From Cerasicoccus maritimus (GTDB lineage Bacteria > Verrucomicrobiota > Verrucomicrobiia > Opitutales > Cerasicoccaceae), in NCBI GenBank assembly GCA_031296935.1, contig JAVDPD010000005.1:124001-188000 (forward strand): a DNA stretch of 64,000 nt, in the 5' to 3' direction. Shown here piece after piece: positions 30,252 to 39,098 of this stretch; the first letter of the stretch is position 1; every line of letters starts with the position of its first letter. The position numbers and the translations under genes were made by a program. The notes beneath the pieces were generated by a model. It did not search any database and was not told where the DNA came from. It was given only the letters and a program-made list of their open reading frames with translations.

Positions 30252-31037
30252 TTACTTCTTGCGGGACTTGCGAGCAGGCTTTTCTTCCTCCTCTTCTTCG
30301 TCCTCGTCGTCTTCATCATCGCCGAGGTCGTCGCCGTCTTCGTCGTAGCCTTCCTCGCCTTCGCTTTCCTCGTCGTCTTCGTCCTCGTCCCACTTCATGG
30401 TTTCGTCCTCTTCGATCTTTTCGTCTTCTTCGTCGAGGTCGGGGAAGGATTCTTCGATGTCGTCTTCCTTGCTGGAGGTGGAGTCTTCATCGCCGTCGAG
30501 CTCGTAGCCATCCGGCACGAATTCGAGGATGTCGAGTAGCTCGCGGAACACGTGGATGGCGCGGCCTTCCATGAAGTCAGCGTTCTGCTCTTCGCGCAGG
30601 TCGTCTTCGAGTTCTTCCACGGTGAACTTCTGCTCGAACTCGATGAGGTCGTTCAGGAGTTTCACGCGCATGTTGGTGACGTGGTCGATGCAGTCGGCGT
30701 AGGGGCCTTTTTCTTCGTCGATCACGTCGGGAAGTGCGAAGAGGAGTTCTTCGGACTCGAAGAGGCTTTCATTGGTGCGCACCAGGCGTAGGCGCTGGTC
30801 GTCCAATTTTTTATCGATGCGGAACTTGAAGAAGGCGTCTTCGAATACAGAAGCTTGGAAGTCGTAGTCGCGCAGGGGGTCGAGCAAGTCCATGAGGTGT
30901 CCGATCTGACGCGGGTCAATAATGCTGAGACCATCGACATCCCAGTGGATTTCGTCGCTGATTTCTTCGACCCACCAGTTCATGTCTTCGCCCAGTCGGA
31001 CGATGCACCACTCAAGTTTTGGAGCTGATTTTGGCAT
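30252..31037 (-). CDS. hyperacidic protein of unknown function
   Basis: The 261-residue product has a globular N-terminal part (about 1-170: KLEWCIVRLGEDMNWWVEEI, GLSIIDPRQIGHLMDLLDP, VFEDAFFKFRID). The C-terminal part (about 180-252) is almost entirely Asp and Glu, and the protein closes with a basic KPARKSRKK. Tails of this kind occur in nucleic-acid mimics and in chaperone or ribosome-associated proteins; no function can be assigned. The gene is convergent with the EF-hand gene and divergent from pyrD. No signal peptide is present. Confidence 0.75.
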   Translation of the reverse strand: MPKSAPKLEWCIVRLGEDMNWWVEEISDEIHWDVDGLSIIDPRQIGHLMDLLDPLRDYDFQASVFEDAFFKFRIDKKLDDQRLRLVRTNESLFESEELLFALPDVIDEEKGPYADCIDHVTNMRVKLLNDLIEFEQKFTVEELEDDLREEQNADFMEGRAIHVFRELLDILEFVPDGYELDGDEDSTSSKEDDIEESFPDLDEEDEKIEEDETMKWDEDEDDEESEGEEGYDEDGDDLGDDEDDEDEEEEEEKPARKSRKK

Positions 31038-31227
31038 GTTGTTCTTGGGAAACGTTTTTCGTGATAACTAGGGCTGCTTTTATTGTAGTTAGTGAATGCA
31101 CGTTGAGAGAGTTTCACTCGTCGTCAAGGATTGATGGAGATATTTTTTGCTTTCCAAGTTAAAAGTGGACAGTTGGGGGTTTTTTCTAGAGCGTTTTTAA
31201 CGAGTAAGAACCAGCTATCTAAAAATT

Positions 31228-32292
31228 ATGGGAGCTTTATACGAGACAGTTGTCCGACCCTATTTATTCCGTAGTGACCCTGAGGAAGTGCACGAGCGCG
31301 CCATTGGCTGGCTGCGCATGCTTTCCGGCATGGGCCCGGCCCTCCGCCTGATGGAGAAGTATAATCGGCCCGCGCACACTGAGCCTTTAGAACTTTTTGG
31401 CCTGACTTTTCCTAATCCCGTGGGCTTGGCTGCCGGATTTGACAAAAATGCACATTGTTGGCCGGCTATGGCGGCGCTTGGTTTTGGTCACGTGGAAATT
31501 GGCACCGTCACCAAGCTTGATCAGCCAGGTAACCAGAAGCCCCGCGTATTCCGCTATCCGGAGCATGAGGCGGTTATCAATCGCATGGGCTTCCCCAACG
31601 ATGGCGCTGAGGCCGTGGCCAAGCGACTTTCCAAAGCCCCCTCCAGCCGCAAACGACGCATTCCCCTGGGCATCAACATTGGCAAAAGCCGCGTGACGCC
31701 CATCGATCAGGCCGTGGGCGACTACCTGGCCTCCTACGAAAAGCTGGCCGACTACGCTGACTATTTTGCGATCAACGTGAGCAGCCCCAATACGCAGGAC
31801 TTACGCAAGCTTCAGCAGCGCAAGCACTTGACCGAGCTGGTAGGCGCTGTGATCGACGCCGACCGCGAACGTGCGCGCAAGTTGGGCAAGGGGCGTATCC
31901 CGATCCTCGTGAAAATCGCCCCAGATCTGTCCTACCGCGAAATCGACGACGTGCTGGAAAGCGCGCTCGAAGTTGGCGCAGATGGCATTATCGCCACCAA
32001 TACGCTCATCGCGCGCCCAATCGATCTGGGTGAAAAGGATGAGACCGGCGGTCTCAGCGGCCTGCCGATTCACCAGCGCTCAATCGACGTGGTCAATTAC
32101 ATCTACCGCAGCGTTGGCGACAAGCTGCCGATCATTGGCGTAGGCGGCATTCACGATGAGTGCACGGCCGGCGCATTCTTCGACGCTGGCGCCAAGATGA
32201 TTCAGGTTTACACCGGTATGATCTACCGTGGTCCGTTCTTTGCGGCGGATCTTGCCCAATCCCTCAGCTGGCGCACCCGCGACTGGGTGTAA
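31228..32292 (+). CDS. pyrD: dihydroorotate dehydrogenase (quinone), class 2
   Basis: The 354-residue enzyme oxidises dihydroorotate to orotate in pyrimidine synthesis, passing electrons to quinone at the membrane. Class 2 is shown by the N-terminal membrane-associating extension (YETVVRPYLFRSDPEEVHERAI) and by the catalytic serine in FAINVSSPNTQDLR. FMN-binding segments are visible: NPVGLAAGFDKNA, GTVT, RMGFPNDGA, IATNTL, GVGGIHDECTA and QVYTGMIYRG. It stands alone and is followed by an intrinsic terminator. Confidence 0.96.
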   Translation: MGALYETVVRPYLFRSDPEEVHERAIGWLRMLSGMGPALRLMEKYNRPAHTEPLELFGLTFPNPVGLAAGFDKNAHCWPAMAALGFGHVEIGTVTKLDQPGNQKPRVFRYPEHEAVINRMGFPNDGAEAVAKRLSKAPSSRKRRIPLGINIGKSRVTPIDQAVGDYLASYEKLADYADYFAINVSSPNTQDLRKLQQRKHLTELVGAVIDADRERARKLGKGRIPILVKIAPDLSYREIDDVLESALEVGADGIIATNTLIARPIDLGEKDETGGLSGLPIHQRSIDVVNYIYRSVGDKLPIIGVGGIHDECTAGAFFDAGAKMIQVYTGMIYRGPFFAADLAQSLSWRTRDWV

Positions 32293-32333
32293 GCAACCCA
32301 GCTGTCAACCCAGCGCGCTTTACATATTTTCCG

Positions 32334-32362
32334 AAGCCTCCGGTTCCACCGGAGGCTTTTTT
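32334..32362 (+). terminator. intrinsic terminator after pyrD
   Basis: AAGCCTCCGGT pairs with ACCGGAGGCTT across a 3-base loop, and TTTTTT follows. It sits 41 bases behind the pyrD stop codon. Confidence 0.9.
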
Positions 32363-33146
32363 GTGCGCGGGTACATCGAGGGCGGCGCAAAATGTGGTTT
32401 TTGAGGTGTGTAAGTCGTTGCTGTCCAACACGCGTTAATAGCGAGAGCCACTCACTATTAAAATGCTCGTGTGTTCACTTTTTGGTTGGCGAATGCGACC
32501 GGATAAGATAGTGTTTTATTGATCACTTGATTGGCTGCTCGCGCTGCCTCAGTGCCGGAACGCGAAGCTTCAGCGAGTGTTTATGCTGCCCCTCTGAATC
32601 AGGCTCATCAAACGCAGCACTCGCTGAAGCTTCGCGCTCCGGCCACTCCAACTCCCAGCTACCCCTCGTAGCTCCCAAACCTATCCACTTTACCCACCTA
32701 TACACCAATGAACTTCCCCATCCACCAGCATCCGCCATAGCCAGCACGCCGAGGTATCCCAGTCGACGCCATGCGGGGGCTTTCGAGTCGCCTGCGGGTG
32801 AGCGTTGCGTCAACGGGCCCATTCGCCACTGGGTAGGTGTAAAATGCCCAGTGCCCGACGCCCAAGATTGCCGCAAACTACTCCTCGCCGGACGCTCTAT
32901 GCCAGCCTGCCCAGCGCAGCATCGACGTGACTAATGTGGCCCCTGAGCTGCATTACCCCCACCTGCGCCGTATTTGCGGCGAGCGGGCGGGAATCTTGTT
33001 CTTTGATACTTGATACGAGGGCGATCTTACCCCCCCCCTCAGCCCCCCAAGGAGGGCTTTTCAGATGTCGTTTGGTGTCGTTGTGTAGCTGTGTTGCAGA
33101 ATTGCCACATGAGTAGGCTTTGACGTTTATTCAGTTCTGCTTATCA
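32363..33146. other. 784-bp gene-free region between pyrD and the PPK2 gene
   Basis: No credible gene is present. The region carries the REP-like inverted repeat at 32555-32642, a C-rich tract (33030-33037 and beyond) and a weak hairpin at 33041-33064 (AGCCC/GGGCT then TTTT). Long frames such as 32523-32876 on the minus strand cross the REP element and have Trp/Arg-rich, non-protein-like composition. Confidence 0.6.
32555..32642. repeat. REP-like inverted repeat
   Basis: The 25-base arms 32555-32579 and 32618-32642 are inverted copies with one mismatch. Each contains the perfect 8-base palindrome GAAGCTTC. The spacer is 38 bases. It looks like a dispersed extragenic palindrome pair. Confidence 0.8.
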
Positions 33147-34157
33147 ATGGACCAAATCGCCAACCGACTAGCCATGCCTGACGAATACGCCTACCAGCCA
33201 CCGACCGAAGACGAACTCCAGCGCGTGATCCAATACGCGGCACAGGATGATGAATTCCGGGCTCGATTAGAGGAAGAGATCTTCAACGACCTTGAGGAGG
33301 AAATGGAATATGACCTCGAGGATCTGTTTGAGGAGCAGCACGCGGGGAAAGTCGGCAAACCGCTCCCAAGCGCTGAGGAGCGTGCGCGTTTCCGGCAGTT
33401 GTATTTTAAGGAGCTGCGTCGCCTGCAAATCGAGCTCGTGCGGATGCAGGATTGGGTTGTCGCCAATAAATACAAGCTCGTGGTGATTTTCGAAGGGCGC
33501 GATGCGGCTGGGAAAGGCGGCGTGATCAAGCGCATCACCCAGCGCACAAATCCCCGCATTTGCCGCACCGTGGCATTGCCAGCGCCGACCGAGCGTGAGA
33601 AGACCCAGTGGTATTTCCAGCGTTATGTGCCGCATTTGCCCGCAGCGGGCGAGATGGTGCTCTTTGACCGCAGTTGGTATAACCGCAGTGGCGTGGAGCG
33701 CGTCATGGGCTTCTGTGAGGAAGAGGACGTTGCGCAGTTTTTTAACGACGTGCCGCACTTCGAGGAAATGCTGGTCAACTCCGGCATTAAGTTGATCAAA
33801 TACTGGTTTTCGATCACCGATGAGGAGCAGGAGTTCCGCTTCCAATGCCGCATAACAGACCCACTGAAACAATGGAAGCTTAGCCCGATGGATTTGCAGT
33901 CACGCATCCGCTGGGAGGACTACACCGCGGCCAAGGAAGAGACCTTTTCGCGCACGAATTTCGACTTCGCGCCATGGAATGTCGTGGCCGCCATTGACAA
34001 GAAGCGCGCGCGCTTGAACTGCATCAGCCACCTGCTTCAACAAGTGCCCTATGAGCGTGTGGAGAAGGAGGAGATTATCTTGCCCGAGCGCGTGCACAAT
34101 GCGAACTATCAGCGCCATCCAGTGCCCAAAAGCATGTTTGTGCCGCAGGTTTATTGA
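33147..34157 (+). CDS. polyphosphate kinase 2 family protein
   Basis: The 336-residue protein carries the PPK2 P-loop core: Walker A in FEGRDAAGKGGVIKRI, Walker B in VLFDRSWYNRSGVERVMGF, and the lid segment SPMDLQSRIRWEDYTAAKEE. PPK2 enzymes transfer phosphate between polyphosphate and nucleotides. An unusual acidic N-terminal extension of about 80 residues precedes the core (DEDE-rich, about 10-65). I chose the ATG at 33147; another ATG lies at 33174 and the frame opens with TTG at 33120. It is convergent with the RsmB-like gene. Confidence 0.92.
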   Translation: MDQIANRLAMPDEYAYQPPTEDELQRVIQYAAQDDEFRARLEEEIFNDLEEEMEYDLEDLFEEQHAGKVGKPLPSAEERARFRQLYFKELRRLQIELVRMQDWVVANKYKLVVIFEGRDAAGKGGVIKRITQRTNPRICRTVALPAPTEREKTQWYFQRYVPHLPAAGEMVLFDRSWYNRSGVERVMGFCEEEDVAQFFNDVPHFEEMLVNSGIKLIKYWFSITDEEQEFRFQCRITDPLKQWKLSPMDLQSRIRWEDYTAAKEETFSRTNFDFAPWNVVAAIDKKRARLNCISHLLQQVPYERVEKEEIILPERVHNANYQRHPVPKSMFVPQVY

Positions 34158-34254
34158 GCAGCGGAAAACAGTTCAATGACAGCCCCAGGGCTCCTGGCGT
34201 TTGGGCTGCGAATGCTGATTCCTCTGATTATGGGCTTCAAAGCGTTTCAGCCAA

Positions 34255-35718
34255 TCACTCTCGCTCCAGGCGGAACACCGTGGCGCCGTCGAAGGCGGTG
34301 TCGCCAGGGGTGGATTGGGCGGTGGCGGTGACTTTCCATTCGGTGTTGGCTTCGAGGAAGGCCTCGACCACGCCGCTGTTTTCCTCGGGCTCTAGGGAGC
34401 AGGTGCTGTAGATCAGGCGGCCGCCGTCGGCGACGAATTCCGCGGCCTTGGTCAGGAGCTTTAGCTGTAGCTCGGCGCATTGGGCGAGGTCACGCGGGGC
34501 CAGGCGGGTTTTGACGTCGGGGCGGCGGCGGATGACGCCCGTGTTCGAGCAGGGGGCGTCGAGGAGCACGCAGTTGTAAGCGCCAAATTCATCGGGCAGC
34601 GCTTCGAAGAGGTCGAGCGCGACGAGGTGGAGCTCGGGGCCGTCGATGCCTTCGCCGGACCACTTGCGGAGATTTTCATCGAGCTGGTCAATGCGCTTGC
34701 CGGGCTGGTCGAGGAGCACGAGCGCGCCAGCGGGGTCATCGCCGAGGGCTTCGATCAGGTAGCTCGCCTTGCCGCCGGGCGCGGCGCAGAGGTCGAAGAC
34801 GGCTTCGCCGGGTTGGACGTCGGCCAGCGCGGGCGCCAGCCAGGTGGCGGGGTCCTGAGCATAGGCTTCGCCGGAGTTGAGCTTTTCCAGGGCTACGGAC
34901 CACGGTGCGTTTTCGCCGAGGTGGTAAAAGAGCGGCGGCACGGACAGCGAAAACAGCGGGGCATCGCTCTCTGTGCATTCGACGAGCGCGTCGAGCGTCA
35001 TCGGCAGCCAGTCGACGGGGGCAGGGGACTTGGCGCGCCAGCGGAGCGCGGGCTCGGCGGCGATTTGATTATAGAGCAGCGTTTTCTCGGTCCACTCGGA
35101 GCCGTGCTCGGCGATCCAGCGGCGGACAAGCCAGTCCGGGTGGCTGGAGCGTAGGCCGAGCGAGCCGCTGTTGGCGACTTCCTCCATGAGCGTGCGGCAG
35201 CGGCGGAGAATGGCGTTGGCAAACTTGGCCTCGCCGGGCGTGAGGGCCTTTTTGACGCGCTCGACGGTGAAGTCGGCAATTTTGGGCAGGGTGTCATCGT
35301 CTTCGAGCCCGGGAAAGAAAATGGCCGAGGGCAGGCCGTCGTCATCTTTTTTGGATTTCTTGAGCTTGGGAATGTGGGCACCGGCGGCAATGTTTTCGAG
35401 CCATTCGGCGAGGGCGACGGCCAACATTGCGCGGAGTTGGGGGCGGGGTGGGCGCTCGATGAGGGTGTCCAAGAGGTGGTTTATCAAGCGATTATGTCGC
35501 ATCGCTCCGTAAAACAAGCGTTGACAACGGCGCCTTTCCTCAGACGAAATAGCGCCAGACAAATTATTCAACAGCGCGTCGGCCTTCTGGTTGGGGCGCG
35601 AGGCAAACTTTTCACACAGCGCGACTGCCAAGGCCCAGCCATCCGTGGACGCGCCGTGTTTCTTTTTTGATTGGTCGACCTTGGTCGAGCGATTTGAAGA
35701 GTTCGAAGAGTGCCTCAT
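34255..35718 (-). CDS. RsmB/NOP-family rRNA m5C methyltransferase
   Basis: The 487-residue enzyme has the hallmarks of cytosine-5 RNA methyltransferases: FDLCAAPGGKASYLIEALG for SAM binding, LLDAPCSNTGVIRRRPD with the first cysteine, and IYSTCSLEPEEN with the catalytic cysteine. The N-terminal 150 residues are NusB-like helical, as in RsmB. A Lys/Asp-rich insertion (LKKSKKDDDG, about 120-130) is not typical. Target is probably 16S rRNA, by family. Its start codon is only 21 bases from the divergent greA start. Confidence 0.88.
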   Translation of the reverse strand: MRHSSNSSNRSTKVDQSKKKHGASTDGWALAVALCEKFASRPNQKADALLNNLSGAISSEERRRCQRLFYGAMRHNRLINHLLDTLIERPPRPQLRAMLAVALAEWLENIAAGAHIPKLKKSKKDDDGLPSAIFFPGLEDDDTLPKIADFTVERVKKALTPGEAKFANAILRRCRTLMEEVANSGSLGLRSSHPDWLVRRWIAEHGSEWTEKTLLYNQIAAEPALRWRAKSPAPVDWLPMTLDALVECTESDAPLFSLSVPPLFYHLGENAPWSVALEKLNSGEAYAQDPATWLAPALADVQPGEAVFDLCAAPGGKASYLIEALGDDPAGALVLLDQPGKRIDQLDENLRKWSGEGIDGPELHLVALDLFEALPDEFGAYNCVLLDAPCSNTGVIRRRPDVKTRLAPRDLAQCAELQLKLLTKAAEFVADGGRLIYSTCSLEPEENSGVVEAFLEANTEWKVTATAQSTPGDTAFDGATVFRLERE

Positions 35719-35739
35719 TTCAGATCACTTAATAATCCC

Positions 35740-37602
35740 ATGAACCAAGAAGCAATCGATTTGCTCATCCAAAAGCAGCCTAAGTTGGCTGGATCTCGCG
35801 ACAAGCTGGAAGCTATGCAAGCCGGCGCATTCTGCATGCACCGTTCATTCGGCTTTGGCGTCATCAAGGGCTATGAAGAAGCGGAAGCCAAGCTCATCAT
35901 CGACTTCGAAGACGGAAAAGAAGGCCACCTGATGGCCCCCGCATTCTGCGTTGATAAGCTGGAGATCCTTGAGCCCGATAACATCCTCGTGCGTCGCCGC
36001 ACCGAGCCGGACGTCATTGAGGAGATGATTAAGAAGCGTCCCGGCGATCTGATTGTTGAAATCCTTTCCCGCCTGCCTGACCAGGAAGCCGGCCCGACCG
36101 AGCTCGAGCTGATCCTTTCCCGTCTCCTCGGCCCCACCAAGTTCAAGAAGTGGTGGACGCAGACCAAGAAGGTGCTCGTCAAGGACCCGCGCATCCAGAC
36201 GCCATCCCGCAAGATCGACCCTTACGTGCTGCGTGAAGAGCCGCTCAAGCCCGAGCAGGAAATTTTGGAAGACTTCTACGTGCTCAAGCAGCCCAAGAAG
36301 AAGATCCTCCTCGCCGAAAAGCTTTACCAGATTTCGGAAAATGTGAACGAGGTCGAATCCGACCTGCCGAACATTTTCGAGCACCTCACCGAAGCGGTGA
36401 AAAAGGCCTCCCACGGCCTGAGCCAAGCCGAGCGTCTGCACGGCGTTTGGGTCCGTAACGACCTGGCCCGCCACCTCGACGCCGACCCGGAAACCATCGA
36501 GCCGACCTCCAAGTCGCTCATCATGGAAACCGAAGACCTCAATGAGCTCGCTTCGGAAATCCCGACCGGTTACCAGAAGCGTTTCCTCGACCTGCTTTCC
36601 CGCACTTACCCGGACACTTGGCAGACCGTCGTCATCGACATCCTGCGCAACTCCGAGGGCAAGATGACCAGCGAAACCATTTCCTTCCTGGTAGAGCGCG
36701 ACTGCGAGCAAATGGTCGCCGATCACTTCAAGCGCTGGCTCCGCGAGCAAAACCTGCGTGGACCGGTTCTCCTGTGGATCATTAAGAACCGTAACAGCCG
36801 CAAGTTCCGCAAGCTGGTTGAGGGCCTCATCAGCCCACGCTTCCTCAACAACGTCCTTTACGCAATCGACGTCGAAGCGCTGCAAAACACCGGCACCCGC
36901 CGCATCCCGCTGGGCGACATCCTGTCCGACGACAAGGAGCTGATCACCGACATGCTGGCCGATGCGAGCGAAGAAGAAGCACGCGACTTGGCGCAAGGTC
37001 TGTTGCTCAACCAGGGCTTCGAAGACCTTACCAAGAAGTCGCTGCTGGCCCGCTTCATCAAGTCCTTCCCGAGCATCCAGACGCTCATCTCCGGTTCGCA
37101 GCCTGAGAAGGTCGAAGACCTTATCGTTTCTCAGAAGAGCTACGATGCGCTCAACGCCGAACTCCGCGACCTCATCGAGAAGAAGATTCCGGAAAACAAG
37201 GAAGCCATCGCGGTTGCCCGCGAACACGGCGACTTGAAGGAAAACTCGGAATACAAGATGGCCCGTCAGGACCAGGACACGCTCATGGCCCGCAAGGCCA
37301 ACCTCGAGCGCGATCTCGGCCGCGCACGCGTCACCGACTTCACCGATGCTGGCACTGACGCCGTGGGCGTTGGCTCGATCGTCAAGCTCAGCAACAGCAA
37401 CGACCAGTCCGAAGAATACGCCATTCTGGGTGCCTTTGACTCCCTGCCGGAGAAGAACATCCTGTCCTACAAGACTCCGCTGGGCCAAGCTCTGCTGGGC
37501 AAGGGCGTGGGCACGACGGTTACCACCGAGATCGACGGCAACTCCGTCCAGTGGACCATCGAAGGCCTCGAGCGCTGGGTCGAATCCGGCCGCGAACTGT
37601 AA
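35740..37602 (+). CDS. greA: GreA-family transcript cleavage factor with long N-terminal extension
   Basis: The 620-residue protein is about four times the usual GreA length (about 158). Only the C-terminal part (about 463-620) is GreA: the coiled coil has REHGDLKENSEYKMARQ with the acidic tip residues that bring Mg to the RNA polymerase active site, and the FKBP-like domain has NILSYKTPLGQALLGKGVG. The N-terminal 460 residues are helical and otherwise unrecognised. Chlamydial GreA proteins are similarly extended, by established knowledge, which supports PVC ancestry. I chose ATG at 35740; GTG at 35710 would overlap the divergent gene. Confidence 0.9.
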   Translation: MNQEAIDLLIQKQPKLAGSRDKLEAMQAGAFCMHRSFGFGVIKGYEEAEAKLIIDFEDGKEGHLMAPAFCVDKLEILEPDNILVRRRTEPDVIEEMIKKRPGDLIVEILSRLPDQEAGPTELELILSRLLGPTKFKKWWTQTKKVLVKDPRIQTPSRKIDPYVLREEPLKPEQEILEDFYVLKQPKKKILLAEKLYQISENVNEVESDLPNIFEHLTEAVKKASHGLSQAERLHGVWVRNDLARHLDADPETIEPTSKSLIMETEDLNELASEIPTGYQKRFLDLLSRTYPDTWQTVVIDILRNSEGKMTSETISFLVERDCEQMVADHFKRWLREQNLRGPVLLWIIKNRNSRKFRKLVEGLISPRFLNNVLYAIDVEALQNTGTRRIPLGDILSDDKELITDMLADASEEEARDLAQGLLLNQGFEDLTKKSLLARFIKSFPSIQTLISGSQPEKVEDLIVSQKSYDALNAELRDLIEKKIPENKEAIAVAREHGDLKENSEYKMARQDQDTLMARKANLERDLGRARVTDFTDAGTDAVGVGSIVKLSNSNDQSEEYAILGAFDSLPEKNILSYKTPLGQALLGKGVGTTVTTEIDGNSVQWTIEGLERWVESGREL

Positions 37603-37611
37603 GCCGTTGGT

Positions 37612-37700
37612 AATTATCAATTATCGATTTTCAGTTTTCCATTATCAGTTGCCTATCCATTGAAAATTGATAACTGGAAACTGAACTTTGATAATTGATC
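37612..37700. repeat. A+T-rich imperfect inverted repeat before the ArsR-methyltransferase gene
   Basis: The left arm (about 37613-37650) and right arm (about 37660-37699) share TCAATTATC, TTCAGTTT and TTATCA blocks in inverted order. The right arm ends exactly at the next ATG, which therefore has no Shine-Dalgarno sequence. It resembles the degenerate TTATCAATT families scattered in some genomes. Confidence 0.6.
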
Positions 37701-38633
37701 ATGCCTTCCTGGGATACGCTAAAGCTTCTCGCCGATCCGACGCGCCTGCGGTTGATTCAACTGCTGCGCAGGGAGGAGTTGTCCGTGGCCGAGCTCCAGG
37801 AGCTGCTCGATATGGGGCAGTCGCGCATTTCGTCGCACCTCGCGCTGCTGCGGCAAGGTGGTTTGCTCACAGACCGCAAGGAGGGCAAGAAGACGTTTTA
37901 CTCGCTGAGCGAAGACATCGGCGCGACGACCGAGCGCCTGATCGACGCCTCCTACGAAGCCGCCAAGGGTGAGCCGGAGTTTGCCGAGGACGCCAAAAAT
38001 CTCGAGCGCGTGCTCGACCGCCGGCGCCGCGCATCGGAGGAGTATTTCAACCAAGTTGCCGGTCGCCTGGGCCGCAACTACTGCCCGGGGCGTTCCTGGG
38101 AGGCGATTGGGCACTTCCTGCTGCACTTGACACCGCGGATCAAGATCGCGGACCTCGGAGCCGGGGAGGGCGTGCTGTCGCAGCTGCTCGCCCAGCGGGC
38201 GGAGGCGGTTTACTGCATCGACAACTCGCCTCGCATGGTGGAGGTCGGCACCGAACTGGCCGCCAAGAATGGCATCGACAACCTTTATTACAAGCTTGGC
38301 GACATCGAGACCGTCCCGCTGGAAGACAACAGCGTGGAGCTCGCGCTGCTGAGCCAGGCGCTTCATCATGCCGAAAAGCCCTCACGCGCGATTGCCGAGG
38401 CTTACCGTATATTGAAGCCCGGCGGCCGCTTGGTGATCCTCGACTTGAAGGAGCACCAGTTTGAAAAGGCCCACGAGCTGTATGCCGACCGCTGGCTCGG
38501 CTTTTCCGAAAACACGCTCTACCACTGGCTGAAGGAAACCGGTTTTGGCGGCGTGCAGGTCAACGTGGTCTCCCGCGAAGAACAGGACCCGTTTTTTGAG
38601 ACGATCATGGCCAGCGGCGAGAAGCCGGTGTAG
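37701..38633 (+). CDS. ArsR-type regulator fused to a SAM-dependent methyltransferase
   Basis: The 310-residue product joins an ArsR winged helix (about 1-95: LADPTRLRLIQLLRREELSV, MGQSRISSHLALLRQGGLL) to a class I methyltransferase (about 130-310: IADLGAGEGVLSQLLA, CIDNSPRMVE, ALLSQALHHAE, RILKPGGRLVILDLKEH). No metal-binding cysteine pair is seen in the helix region. In other bacteria this fusion is found beside methionine/SAM-cycle genes and is thought to sense SAM-related metabolites; here no such genes adjoin. The ATG at 37701 is used; the track-like upstream TTG at 37695 is unlikely. Confidence 0.85.
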   Translation: MPSWDTLKLLADPTRLRLIQLLRREELSVAELQELLDMGQSRISSHLALLRQGGLLTDRKEGKKTFYSLSEDIGATTERLIDASYEAAKGEPEFAEDAKNLERVLDRRRRASEEYFNQVAGRLGRNYCPGRSWEAIGHFLLHLTPRIKIADLGAGEGVLSQLLAQRAEAVYCIDNSPRMVEVGTELAAKNGIDNLYYKLGDIETVPLEDNSVELALLSQALHHAEKPSRAIAEAYRILKPGGRLVILDLKEHQFEKAHELYADRWLGFSENTLYHWLKETGFGGVQVNVVSREEQDPFFETIMASGEKPV

Positions 38634-38664
38634 TGGTTAGAAGCTTGGTTGGGCGAATGAAAAA

Positions 38665-38946
38665 ATGAAATTTTGGCTAGAGTATTTCGGCGGCTGGATG
38701 GCCTTTGCTGTGATGTGCGGCTTCGTCAGCTTCCTAATGAGAGAATTGAATTATGCACTAGCCATATTCATGCTTCTGCCAGTTTTGTTGTTTAGTATCT
38801 GGTCGTGGCGCATCACAAAAAAGAATGAAAAGACCGGAGAAAATCATCCTGCATGGCAGCGATTCATACTATTGCTCGTGACGCTAATGGGAGAGTTATG
38901 CGTAGTTTTCGCATTTGCACTAATTTCGGTTAAGGAATGGCGATGA
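38665..38946 (+). CDS. small three-helix membrane protein, unknown
   Basis: The 93-residue product has three hydrophobic segments (WMAFAVMCGFVSFLM, LAIFMLLPVLLFSIW, FILLLVTLMGELCVVFAFAL) joined by a basic loop (RITKKNEKTGEN). It begins 31 bases behind the ArsR-methyltransferase stop and may be co-transcribed. I do not recognise a family. Confidence 0.6.
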   Translation: MKFWLEYFGGWMAFAVMCGFVSFLMRELNYALAIFMLLPVLLFSIWSWRITKKNEKTGENHPAWQRFILLLVTLMGELCVVFAFALISVKEWR

Positions 38947-38977
38947 TTATCGCTAACTCCCAAAAGTCCAACCAGCC

Positions 38978-39026
38978 GGAGGTCTCAATTCAGTTACGCG
39001 CTCCGCGCTTCACTTCTTGAGACTCC
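38978..39026. repeat. palindromic REP-like element
   Basis: GGAGGTCTCAA (38978-38988) and TTGAGACTCC (39017-39026) form inverted arms with a single-base bulge. The spacer repeats CGCG twice around CTC and can pair further (AGT/ACT). It lies 32 bases after the small membrane protein. Confidence 0.6.
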
Positions 39027-39098
39027 TCTACGTTTTCTTGGGGAGGGCATTGGTCCTGGTTAAATGACTTTTTGAAGGGGGATTCGCTTCAGCTGCAA

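Noticed and set aside
32523..32876. 117-residue minus-strand frame over the REP-like element
   Set aside because: Most of it translates the palindrome and C-rich DNA; composition is not protein-like.
33028..33064. C-rich tract with weak hairpin and TTTT as a terminator
   Set aside because: No gene ends upstream on that strand within 700 bases and the stem is short and interrupted.
35845..37620. 591-residue minus-strand frame opposite greA
   Set aside because: Antisense shadow of the extended GreA; greA has recognised motifs and the shadow has none.
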